NCBI GenBank assembly: GCA_963930775.1
Contig: OZ005697.1
Coordinates: 4,548,292 to 4,612,291 of the forward strand
Length of the DNA stretch: 64,000 nucleotides
Direction of reading: 5' to 3'
Origin: Cliona cf. orientalis
Taxonomy: Eukaryota > Porifera > Demospongiae > Clionaida > Clionaidae
Shown: positions 1-11,400 of the stretch, in pieces
How positions within the stretch are numbered: position 1 is the first letter of the stretch
Layout of the letters: the number at the start of each line of letters is the position of its first letter
Position numbers and translations under genes: made by a program
Notes under the pieces: generated by a model
Told to the model about the DNA's origin: nothing
The model's input: the letters and a program-made list of their open reading frames with translations, nothing else
The model's database searches: none

Positions 1-159
1 CTGCTATTTTTGCTGACTCAGCTGGTTGACCTGGGTTGCGTGAGCGTACATTGCAGCCTTTGGCAAATCTGTGACCAACCTCCTCTGTGTGTGTTAATGT
101 GGACCTTGATGCAATAATTATTCATTAACATTAATTTTTACCTTTGAACCTTTTAGTAG

Positions 160-1230
160 CTAAATGAAAGGAGGAATGAATTCCTGACGCACCTTTCTGG
201 AGTCCACCGTGGTGATGTGCATGAAGTACAGAGAAATGAAGTATTCGAGGTTGTATTGAACTTGTACCGCAATAATCCTCAAATAATATCTGAATATCCA
301 TTTCGAGCAAAGTTTGTGGATGAGAAGGCAGTGGATATAGGTGGAGTTAGTCGTGATATGTTTTCTGCATTTTGGGTTGATGCATACATTCGTGCTTTTG
401 ATGGTTGCAATTCTCTTGTTCCACAAGCACACCCACACGTAGATCTTGCTATGTTCCCAGTGCTGGGTACAATCCTGTCTCATGGATTTCTTGTGACTGG
501 GATACTTTCTGTCAGAATTGCATTTCCTTGTCTTGCTGCTGTAGTGCTTGGGCCTATGGTTAGTATACCAGACTCCACCTTCATTGCATCACTAGCCGAC
601 TATGTTAGCCCTTACGAATGCTCCATACTAAAAAGAGCTTTCAGTATTACCATTGGATCCTTCCCACATGATCTATGTGAAGAGTTACTGTCTTTATTAA
701 GTAGGCTTGGTTGTCGTGAGGTGCCATCTCTTCAAAATATTCGACGTCTAGTAGTTGAAGTTGCAAAGCACGAATTTATAGCTAAGCCCCTACGAGTTCT
801 GTACGTGATGAACTCCGGTGTGCCAGCACCTCACATGGATTTTTGGAAGAGGTTCTCAGTTGATGAGCTCTATGATTTTTATAAAGAGCTCACTGCTACT
901 CCAGCAAATGTCATCCATATGATTAAAGAACCAGATACAGTTAACAGTGCCCAGGAAAATACATTCAGCTATCTAATTCGAATGATAGGAAGCATGAAGC
1001 AAGATGACCTTTGCAATTTTTTGCGCTTTGTGACAGGCAGTTGTGTTCCAGTGGATGATAAAATTCTCGTTACCTTCAACAGTCTATCAGGCTTTTCACG
1101 AAGGCCCATTGCCCACACCTGTGGATTCAGGCTGGAATTATCATCTACGTATCTCACCTATCATGAGTTTGGGGATGAATTTAAAACCATACTCAATAGT
1201 GAATATGCTTGGCTAATGGATTCTATTTGA
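160..1230 (+). CDS. HECT-type E3 ubiquitin ligase domain, last exon (5' part outside or unresolved)
   Basis: Encodes most or all of a HECT domain, which passes ubiquitin from an E2 to a substrate through a cysteine. The reading frame is open from just after the acceptor-like AG at 158-159, following a pyrimidine-rich tract, so this is read as a 3' exon rather than a gene starting at a Met. Visible HECT hallmarks are VDIGGVSRDMF near the front, LCNFLRFVTGS in the C-lobe, and RRPIAHTCGFRLEL with the candidate catalytic Cys 35 residues from the end. The stop is at 1228-1230. It converges on the integrase gene at 1497-3960. HECT genes of this divergent G2E3-like kind are often multicopy beside transposase genes in aquatic animals, so it may be transposon cargo (inference). 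The HECT domain call is firm; the 5' end and biological role are unknown. Confidence 0.75.
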   Translation, partial: LNERRNEFLTHLSGVHRGDVHEVQRNEVFEVVLNLYRNNPQIISEYPFRAKFVDEKAVDIGGVSRDMFSAFWVDAYIRAFDGCNSLVPQAHPHVDLAMFPVLGTILSHGFLVTGILSVRIAFPCLAAVVLGPMVSIPDSTFIASLADYVSPYECSILKRAFSITIGSFPHDLCEELLSLLSRLGCREVPSLQNIRRLVVEVAKHEFIAKPLRVLYVMNSGVPAPHMDFWKRFSVDELYDFYKELTATPANVIHMIKEPDTVNSAQENTFSYLIRMIGSMKQDDLCNFLRFVTGSCVPVDDKILVTFNSLSGFSRRPIAHTCGFRLELSSTYLTYHEFGDEFKTILNSEYAWLMDSI

Positions 1231-1496
1231 CTAAAAAAATGTGGTTATTATTATGAGTATCTGCTATCTATAAAAGTAATAGCTGCTAATTTCTTTTACT
1301 CCCATAGGTCATAAATCATAATAATAATAATCATCTTATCGATAACTTATGTATAGGTTCACTCTGTGATTCTGAATAAGTAATGACATTGTACACTTGT
1401 GATTTCACTTTAAAATTTGTGATTAATGTGAATAATTTTGAAGCTGATCAAACCCAAATAAGTTATTATTATTATTGCTAATCTGAGTCTAATTCA

Positions 1497-3960
1497 TTAA
1501 GGAAGTCTAATGTACGCTGGTAAAATTTTAATATCCACACCATAATCATCACTATCAGAGAGTGGATCAATGGTTGCTTTTAGTTCTTCAATTTGTTCGT
1601 CACTGATGTCCACTTGAATAGTGGGTACTACAATACCAGCTGCAGCTTCTTCAGGATCATCATCAGGTGGGATGCTATCATCTTCAAAGTCTACTCCATA
1701 TAATTCACTTGTATTATCAAAAAAATCAACAGCAATCTGACCTGCAGCTGAATTGCGTAATCTCAGTGCACCTTCAGTAAAGAGCTGATTCGGAGTTTTA
1801 CCACGTTCAGTACGAATACCATGACTATTCCAAGACAGCTTGAATTGATTCAATGCCCTATTAATTCTAGGTACGTAAATATAATGTAAAGCAAAAAGGT
1901 GAAGATTGTTGACTGGATTTAGAAGATCGTGATGTTCCATGTAATAAAACAATCGATAGAAAAGTTGAGTACAACATCTGTGCATGTCTCTCCATAGTCT
2001 CTCGATCCGTTGGTTATGAACAGAGCTTCCAACAATAATGCTTCCCCTATCAAGACCACGATGATGTAGCATGTGCTGTGCAACTAGACGGTTCTCAACC
2101 CCTTGATCACTCCGTACACGTGATGGTAGACCATATGTTTGTGCTGCTGCCAGGAATAAATCATACACTGTCGCTGATCGATTGTTAGTTGAGCATTTCA
2201 AATAGACGACCAATCTGCTGTAGCCATCAATACCACAGTGTGTCACTAAGCACCAGCGAATCAATTTATGGTGACCATCTGAAAATAACAATAATAATTA
2301 TGCATATCTGCATGTTATTAAAAAGGATAACTCTCTTGTGTATGATATTTTTAGTATTATTATGGCTATAATATATACAGTGTAATTCATTTTGAATACG
2401 TGCTAGCCTGCCGACTCCAAAAGCGAGAGAGAGAGAGAGAGGCCTGGTCTGGGAGATCGTGCGCATCCTATTTCAAATGCAAATCGGATACTATTAGATG
2501 TATAATAAAGATCTACACCACATAAACCTTGTGTTACTCAACAGGAACTGTTGGCACGCACAAGTATCTTCCATACATTATATGAAGTAGATAGAACAGA
2601 GAGCTAATCAAATAGGATATACCGTAGGACGGGTTTTAATTGCGTAGTTTAATAATTGCGTTGTAGTCAAGCCAGGCCAAATTGCGAATCCAATAATTGC
2701 GATAGACGACCCCGTACCGTACTGTAGTATACGTGCACGTTTACGTTTGCGAATCTATTACTTGCGAAACGTAGAAAAACTCGCAATTCGCAATTAATAG
2801 ATACTCGCAATTAAAACCCGACCTACGGTACCTTTCTCGGTAGCACAAGATTAGTGATAGAAGAATAAACCACTCTAGACCAAATGACTCAGTAACTGAT
2901 AGATAATAGTATAGAATTTGCCCCATAGGCATAGTATTAGATTACTGCGTAAGAGTACAATAAACAAATTACAGCTGTAATCCGTACTCTTGCCTATGCA
3001 TGGGAGTAACTAAATGTATTATTGTGACTGTAATCACTATACTATCCACTATGGATGAACATAACCATGCAGCTAGCTTGTTATAGTGATAAATTTTGAG
3101 TTGGCTATAAAATAAGCATGCGGGAAAAATCATAATTATTATTATAGTAAATAGCACTAGGGCATGTTTCAAGTAGCCGTAGTATCGGACCTACCAATGT
3201 GCCATAAGGAGTTTGGGCCAGGAACTGAATACGGCTGCCGCCTTGCTAGTTCTCCTCTCCACCGAAGAGCTCGTTGTAATGGGTCACTCTCTCTAATAGC
3301 TTCTCTTAACCGACTCCGAGTGATATGAAATCCCATTGATCGAAATCTTCCCCATATCATGGTTTCACCAAGTGCTGGTTGGTCTCTCTGTATTTCATTG
3401 AGGACAATACGCAACTCACCATCAGTCAGACTACCAGACGTAGAGGAAATTAAGCCATATTCAACTCTCCTCCGATAAATAGTCATTCGAGATACACCCA
3501 GCATATTAGCTATTTGTGTCCAATTAAAGGACATTGATGAGAGGTATTGAAGCTGGTCATGTGAGATTTGAAACTTAGGCCTTCCGGGACCCACAGCAGT
3601 TGTCATTGGTGCTGAATAACTTGTACTTGAATCCTGAGAGAGACTGAGTTGCATCAGTTGGTCGAGATAAGATTGCCATTCTTGAGCGGTGCTGTGCAGA
3701 TGTCTAATTAGTTCTGCTATTAGTGTACAGTATTCAGTTACGGTGGCTGATTCACTGCTGTTCAAACTACCCTCTGCAACTGTTGTGCGCAGTTGATAGA
3801 CTACGCTTTCTAGACTTCCACACGCAATCTCAATCCGTTCGAGGGCATAGTGGCTAAAAGATTCATTGGCAGTGCCGTGTTGACGATTCAATGAACGCAG
3901 AAATGAAGATAATTCCTCAAAAAATAGCTCCCATCCCCACATAGGTCCTCTTGTAGCCAT
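1497..3960 (-). CDS. Integrase-core (DD35E) transposase-like protein, two exons
   Basis: Exon 1 is 3195-3960 and exon 2 is 1497-2278. The 916-bp intron has donor GTAGGT and acceptor TTTTCAG. Phase 1 splicing rebuilds [13 protein letters not shown], so the first catalytic Asp spans the junction. About 515 aa. The N-half carries a helix-turn-helix ([16 protein letters not shown]) and a GRPKF motif. The C-half is an rve-type catalytic core: Asp in HIDGHH, Asp in RSDQGVEN and Glu in [10 protein letters not shown], with 34 residues between the last two, as in retroviral-type integrases. An acidic tail follows. The start chosen is the Met in MATRGPMWG; the frame is open further upstream but reads poorly. 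The catalytic triad is intact, so the protein may be active or domesticated. It belongs to the unclassified integrase family common in cnidarian, sponge and fish genomes; I do not assign a transposon superfamily. Confidence 0.8.
2622..2828. mobile_element. 207-bp MITE with TA target duplication inside the integrase intron
   Basis: Terminal inverted repeats of about 23 bp begin CCGTAGGACGGGTTTTAATT on the left. The right end is its complement with one mismatch, ending CCTACGG. TA dinucleotides lie immediately outside both ends (2620-2621 and 2829-2830), as expected for Tc1/mariner-type or pogo-type insertion. Internally it has several short direct repeats of TTGCGAAT type and no coding capacity. 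Confidence 0.85.
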
Positions 3961-4584
3961 AATTATATAATCATGGTATATATCTCGGATTATAACGGCC
4001 ACGCCCCACAAGCCGCACCCCATACACGCGCCGTTAGCCACGCCCATGCCACGCCCATATGGTTCCCGGTAACCCACCTTCAAGTGTTTGTACGCGCACG
4101 CGCATATCGCATACGTCCCTAGCGCCGCGCCGCGACATCACATTCCCATTCCATGGCCAGATTCCGGTGTCTGACACACCGTTGCGACTTTAAGACGTAA
4201 AATAGCGACTTCTGGGGAAGTCGTATTATTACGGCAGGAAGTTGCAATATTACGTCAGGAAGTCGCGAAATTACGTCTTCATTTTTGTTACGTTTGGCGT
4301 GCCATAGGGGCCATGAGTTAGTATAGTACGCGCGCGAAGCGCGCCCGCAAAATCTTAAGCCACGCCCACTAATTAACGGTACCGCGTTCGTGACACTGAT
4401 GGCGAAAATGAAGAAACAACGATGGATAACAGGCAAAAACAGTCGATTTCAAGGAGAACAGCAAAGAAACTAGCATAATTTAGACTCAGAGCTGACAGAA
4501 GGCTATTGCAGACTGGTAAAATTGACAAGTTCACTGTTTTTGCTTAGCACAAGGCAAGAGTGGGTGTGTCAGCCTGAAAAAGTG

Positions 4585-4615
<31 letters not shown>

Positions 4616-4760
4616 ATGCAGTAGCTAATTCATTATTAGCTACTTCAGACAGTTACATAGCTACAGTATTATAAAATACAGTAATATTGTGATACCAAAA
4701 ACAGAAAATTCCATAAAATGAAAAAGGTTTATGTGACGTATCATTAATAATATACATTTA
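3961..4760. other. Spacer between integrase gene and death-domain gene, with a G30 tract
   Basis: No convincing gene. It contains CpG-containing, GC-richer DNA just upstream of the integrase start (3970-4140), a possible promoter region, and three short tandem-like phrases of the type AAGTCGTATTATTACG at 4190-4290. A pure run of 30 G sits at 4584-4613. Confidence 0.5.
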
Positions 4761-5479
4761 TTATACCGTATCAAAACGAATATCGTCAACTTTTTCATTC
4801 CATTCATATGTGGCTGATACTGCGCGATGGACAACTTCATTTCTATTAGGGGTGGGAGTACTACCAATATTAGCGAGAAACTCATGCAGCTCAATTTCTT
4901 TTTCTTCCGTTTTCTCTTTCGTGTCACCCAGCTTTCGCACCATACACTTGATTTTCTTCTTCGGATTGAAGCTTACTGAAATGCATTCAACATTACATTT
5001 AAATTTCTGAGTAACTTGGACATGTTTGGCAATTACTGTATACTTTGGAGGTATATAAACAGTTCTTTCAAATTGCTCTTCAACAGTTTTTACCTCAGAA
5101 ACAGTGGTTGTGACTTCTTTATGCCGATCATAGGTAATGCCAACTGATCCTGGACTTCCTGCAAATCCGAAAACCTCCAGACAAGGTGCTAGCTCAGCAC
5201 CGACACTCCACCCACTGCCTTTTGTGCGAGATTGCTCAGATCCCTTCTCGTAAGAGACTGTATACGACCACTTCTCCTCAATATCATTACTGGTGGTGTT
5301 AGGGTAGGGCAATGACACTTTAATAAGCTTCTCTTCTTTTCGTCCATCCAAACAGCGCCCTGTTACAATAGCTTCACTGAAATCTACACTTAATTTGTCG
5401 TCGTATTCCGCATGAACAAGCTGCTTTCCTTTCACCTTAAAGTAGAATGCAAGATCATTCTTAAACAGTAGTAACGTTC
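4761..5479 (-). CDS. C-terminal beta-rich domain exon, aerolysin-fold candidate
   Basis: Terminal exon of about 240 codons, entered through acceptor TTACTTTTAG at 5480-5481 in phase 1. It alternates polar and hydrophobic residues in long strands: WSYTVSYEKGSEQS, then KGSGWSVGAELAPCLEVFG, a Gly/Ser/Thr segment (GITYDRHKEVTTTVSEV), then TVYIPPKYTVIAKHVQV. This order (strand, amphipathic Ser/Thr-rich segment, V-x-x-P-P strand) is typical of aerolysin/ETX-MTX2/natterin-like pore-forming folds, but identity is too low to prove it by eye. It could instead be an unrelated beta-sandwich. If it is a separate gene, its start is not visible, because no Met begins the exon. Through the 37-bp exon at 5584-5620 it fits the protease gene upstream. 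Confidence 0.4.
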
Positions 5480-8400
5480 CTAAAAGTAAACGAAAGGATT
5501 TGTGGTCATAGTAATTTTTATGACAATCATAATTATGTGCATTGATTAGTTACTGTGACTACAAACTGCAATTTATTTTGTACCTCTCTTATCTTCATTG
5601 AATTCTGCAAACCTTGGAACCTGGACATGATAGTAGAGAGTTTTATGACATTATGTAAGAATGCATTCCAAGCCCTAATGGCATTAAATAAATCTAAATG
5701 TAGCACACTGGAAAGTGTTGGCATAATTTTGATGCATGTGTATTATAGAATGGCCTATAAGACAAGGCTAGCAAATATTTTACATGCTCTTGATATGCTT
5801 TATAGGCGGGTCCATCCCCACCTCCACTACCATAATATTATTATTATAGCGGGAAATTGAAAGGAGAAAACTTTCAAGGATAGGTAGGAAGAGAGCATTT
5901 TGTGGAAGAAATATTTGCGGAATGCTAAACCAGTGGGTGTGGTGTGCCTAAAATTTCGTGGACAAAACTTTCACAGATGGCTCTCAAATCATAAAGTTCA
6001 TAAAAACTTTCCCCTCAGCGGCTGTACGGTATATACCTATCACCAGTAGCTACCATTGCCTCACCAACCCTCTCCACAAATCAAGATCTTTCTACATCAC
6101 ATTCACCAAAGCTCATGAAGAAAATTTTAGATTCAGAATTTGCAGATATGGCAGAGCTTGTGCCCGGTGCATAGAAGCCACCAAAATGATGAAAGCACTT
6201 CCAGTAACCAGCCACAGATAATCCACAGCTACAGCCCCTCAACATTCTCCAGCCCAGTGTTAGATTTCTAAACATCTTGATATAATGAGTAATTAAAAAT
6301 GTGTCTCAATAGCTGCCAAATCTATTTCACTTGACTTACAGTTTGTTTTTTCATCGAGAAACTCATGAAAGCAGCCTCGATCAAGGGGCGTGGTTTGACA
6401 TAAAATAGGTGTGGTCATTTTTCACACACAATTGTATATTCAGCCCCAACAACCTTCAATACTTATTGCTGTTACTATTAATGGATGAGCGAGCGACATG
6501 AGGTCACTCCTTATAATTGCATACACACTTATTCAAAACAAAATACACTACCTATTGTTTATACTGATTGAGCATGATAATATATACTACTATTGTATTT
6601 TGCTACAGGTTACCACCAAGTACAGTATTGCATTGAACTGGCCCTTTTAAGCTCATTCTATGGTTTCATGTCCATATCCCTATAAAGTAACAGTGCCTTA
6701 TAAACAATGCCCCCCAATATTATTTTAGATTTTAACAGTCTGAAATTTGATTCAGAAAGATCAGAAAACCACGAATCACATGTAAGTCTATTATATAATT
6801 ATAGCTACATGCAACTCTAGTATAATCATAGGATCATCATGAATACACATGTATTCTTGCACTTACAAACCAAATGAGATGCTCTTTGGAGAGCTGCTGG
6901 TCTAGTGGTAGATAGAGACACTCTGCTCGGGTAGGTTGTGTCTCTGAGCTACTAATCTTCATGAGATGTACGTCTGGGGTCTGAGAGCAGGTGCACTTGA
7001 AAGCCAAATGGAAATTTTGTTGCTCAGCTTTCATCACATTGACAATCGTGTTACAGGCTAGGATGCATATCTCTGGGAATAGTAGCTCCGAGTAACCAGC
7101 CACAGATACTCGAAGTTCAAGGTAGCCTGGCTGAGAGATCAACATCAAATCAAATGCTTTCTTAATGCGAAATAAGGCCTTCTTCTGGTCATCACACATG
7201 ACACGATGCCACATCAAATTCCTATCGCCTACCAATGACGTCACTATATCTTCAAATGGTACTTTTCCTGACTCGAAGAAGAACACAAGTGAATTGTGCA
7301 TAATTTCATCATCAATAGAGTCATCTCCTGTATGTATTATATGAATGAAAGTCAGTGTGTGCATAATTATGTATAATAATATGTGCCAGGGGTATTTGTG
7401 CTGGCTGCGATCATAGACAAAGGAGGGTTAGAGGGATTGGAAATACCCAATATATTTCTATGGAGAGACAGGGAAAGAGAGAGATTAAAATTACCTTCTT
7501 GATAAGATTTAGCAACTGCCTCATCAAAGCTTGTTTCAGATTGATCTTCCTGTAGATAGATAGTATTAATAAGGTAACCAGAATTCTCAGAGGGAATGCC
7601 AAACAGAATGCAATTTGTCAAGAAATTCAGAATAGAGCAGTATTCCTATTCTTTATTGGCGACGCTTTAAAATTCCTCTCTATCCTGGATTCCATATTAC
7701 ATCAGTAATTCTGATTTGGCCTAAAATGTGTGTTGATCGATGCATTAGTATAGTCACCTGGTAATAGACAGAGCTCAGTAGGTGAAGATCCAACTTGGAG
7801 GGCCTACTGGCTAGCTGGTTGCAGTGGCTGTGAACGCCAAGGAGAACATTAGCTTCAGCACCAGTAAGCTTTCCTGACTTGAAGTCTTGCTCTATCTTCG
7901 CCCGCTTTGAATATCCATTGGTTAGCCAGCCAGTTTTGAACCTGAAATGCATGCAAGACCAAAAGACCACTACAGATGATGATAGAATTACCAATAATTG
8001 CAACACTGCCACTTTTAATTTGGCGATGAGATTTAGCTGCTGTTGCAGTTACCTTCACTACCAGCTCAATAACATTCCTTCACTCACAACATTCATGCAC
8101 AGGCAGAAAAAGGAGCCCCCCCCCCCCCACCACATACAACTTTATAAGCAGCAAGGGCTGAGCCTACTCATTTTTAAATGGGTATACTTTTGTATGCATT
8201 ACAATAAAAACTACTATCAGAAGGGCTCAGAACTACTCTCTGAGAGTACAATATTTTCATTAGGAGCATACCTCCAGACCTCTTAGATGGCTATTGGCCC
8301 TTATCTTTAAAGTCTGAGCCTTTGCAGAGCAACCTCCACCCTTGTCACATGCATCACAGACCTATATGTGGTAATTACTCTGCATTGCACTACAGTTTTT

Positions 8401-11400
8401 ATCTGCATGCTTCTCATCTCACATTCAAAAGATACCGTAACTACCCTAGCAGGCATGATCACGTAAAATTTAATAACCTCAAAGATAGGTAAATATACTA
8501 AGATTTATTGACTTCCTATACAGCAATCTGATTGGTCAGAATGTACACAATAGGTATTATGGAACATCAACTCACACTCACCAGTAGTGCATGATGCTAG
8601 TTGGATCATAGTCAGTGGAGGTACCGCTCAGATCTTGTTCAACATCCCAGTCAATTTTGAACTCCTTCTCTGTTATATTTAGGTCCTTCTTCATGCGATT
8701 GGTGTCAATATAAGGACTGATTAACTTCCAGAAATCAGAGCGCTGGTGCTCATGGGTGAGCCCAAGGATGTGGCCAAACTCATGGATGACAATATGCCTC
8801 TTGTAGAAATTGGAAATCTTTCCAGTGTGGAGATCCAGCCACATTGTTGGTCGGTCCTTCTTCACAGACTGAGCTTCCATTCCAACATAGGAGCGACAAA
8901 CACCATCATCTGTAATAATAATAATATTATTATAATGAGAATCCTTTGTGACAGTCATACTTATATTATGGCCTCTGCAAGTGGGAGTAGAATGTGCATG
9001 CAGCTGTACTATAGAATTATCTGTTTGCCTTCAAGCATCAATGAATAGTATTGGGGTATAATAATTACCCGCGCGCATGCGCAAGGGGTAAAGTAATCGG
9101 TTGTGTCGTCGTCGTCGTTGTCGTTGTTGTTGTCGTTAGCACAAAAATCGCCATATCTCGAGATATAGGCGTCTAAGCGACTCGTAAGTACAACGAATCA
9201 ATCGAATTTGGCGAAAAACTGGCTTCAGTGTGCGTCAAATCGAGGGATACGGTCCACGAACGTCACAAATAGTGTTTTTTTGTTGGCCACCGTAGCCACG
9301 CCTATCGACAGTGCCCATCAATGCATTATGCATGCCATTGTGCTTTCTGCTCATGCACAACTAAGTGGCCATGGTAAAGATCATCAAGTGTCACCCGGCG
9401 GGACCCCCAGCAACTAAGCAGCATTTCCACTACTTCTCTCAATTTAGGGCCATGCACCGAAAGTAAATCTATAAATTGCGCAATGTGCGCGCGGGGTATG
9501 TGCTCTACAGAGCTCTAGTTAATATTATTGTCATCTTCTTCCTAAAGCAGTAACAATAATGGAATCTATTATTATACCCAATACTTACTGTTTAATAGCA
9601 GGCGTACTTCTGCAGGCTCATTACCCTTGGCTAGTATAAACTCTGGTATGTTGTCGCCCCTCCACTCATTGGCCCAGCTCATAATGTTGCCAATATTGAG
9701 TGGATCACCACCATACATCCAACCGTCAGGAATTTCAGTCAGAAACTTCACCCTCAGTTGACCATAGCCTCTCCAAGCGACCTCTTTAGGTACGAACGCT
9801 GAACGCATGTTGCTGCTGATTTCATCACCAGAGTGTTGACCCTCACGTGAACTGATGGCTTCAGCTTCCACAATCGAGCATGTAGGCAGATTCTAATTAT
9901 TGATGCATACCAGAACATGATATTTCATTTAAGATGTCACAGCAAAGAGTATACACAATGCATTGATACCACCCCAGTAAAATTAGTGCTACAGCTAGAA
10001 TTATATATCCTTGCCCCCAATATTAGCCATTAGCAGGAGATAAATCCTGAGGGGGGACTGGAAATGAGACTACCAAGCAATGATCATAATTACGTACATC
10101 AGGAGCATATGAGCGTACATGTAGGGCACTTTAATAATAATATGATGAACTTATAGAAACCCAGTTGGTATAGTATACCTCAGATAAAAAGTGATCTCCA
10201 TTATCGTGAACCACAATAGGAGTTGCAGGAGGAGCAACAGGTTGTCCCTGGGGCAATGTCTGCAGCTGAGCATACAGAGGAGAAATAGGCTGGCCTTCTG
10301 GCAAAGTTGCAGGCTGAGAGGTTGAAGCTTGCCTTGGTGTAGGGGTTTCATGCAGAGCCCGAGGTGGCGACATCGGCTGATGACTAACAGCCTCAGATCG
10401 GTATGACCGCACTTGTGCAGGAGCACCATTGATAGGCTGAGGCTCAGGTAGAGTAGTAGGCGGAGCCAGCTCATGACTGATAGCCTGAGCATGACTGACG
10501 GTCTGTATTACTGGCTGTGGTAGACTTGTAGGCTGAGCCTGCTCATACATGTTGCCGACAGCCAGCCGTACAGTGCTCTCAGACTGAGTGGCTGGTAGAG
10601 TTACCGGCTGAGCATACGATGGAGAGGCTTTGTAATCAGGCCCTGCTTGAGACTTCGGCTCAGATGCAGAGTCTATAGAGTGATAGTCATAGCGAGATAT
10701 TAATAGCATCCTTTGATTCAAGCTACCATATAGAAATTTCACAACGATAAAACGTTCGTGAAATTTCAACTTTACAGTAAGGCATGCATGGCTAGAAGCT
10801 AAACCAGCCAAATATTAATTTATTAAACCACTAAATGTTTTCCCACAAAAATTTTAGGCTATACGGCATCTCTTACTCCCAGATTACAATGTTATTAATT
10901 TTAGATATGCGTAGAATGATGTACGTGGTTCATATTAAATTCATACAAAAATATATTATTTTAATCCTAGAAATGGTGTAGTTCTAAAAACTGATTGAGG
11001 TAAATGTTCAAGAGTCTGCAGTAAAGGAAAATTAAGAGGCATGATGTCCTTATAGTATATAGGAAAGGATTGGTTATAGCATCAAATGTTACGAAAGCTT
11101 CATGTTAAGTGGGATGAATTCAGGCTAAAGAATCAAAGCTTTGGATTCACATACCTGAACTGAATGTTGTTGCTCGGACCTTCTCAGCCAGTTGTCCAAA
11201 GCGAAGTGTCTTTGACTCCAGTGCATTGGCTAGTTCATCCTTGGTCACACCTCGCCTCAAGATCTCATCCAGTACACCATCAAAGCAATTAACAGTATCA
11301 TAGTGGTTTGACTGTACTATGGGATTGATATCTCCAGGGAGGAGACCGAGAGCAATGCCAAATAATCTGTAGCTAGAACGGACCTCCCAGATCAAGTCTC

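Noticed and set aside
4119-4436. 105-codon minus-strand frame
   Set aside because: Composition follows short tandem phrases (RLPDVILQLPAVIIRLPQ reflects a DNA repeat); probably not coding.
10151-10492. Leu/Ser-rich minus-strand frame of 113 codons
   Set aside because: Alternate frame of the Pro/Gln-rich exon of the death-domain/astacin gene, which is in phase with its neighbours.
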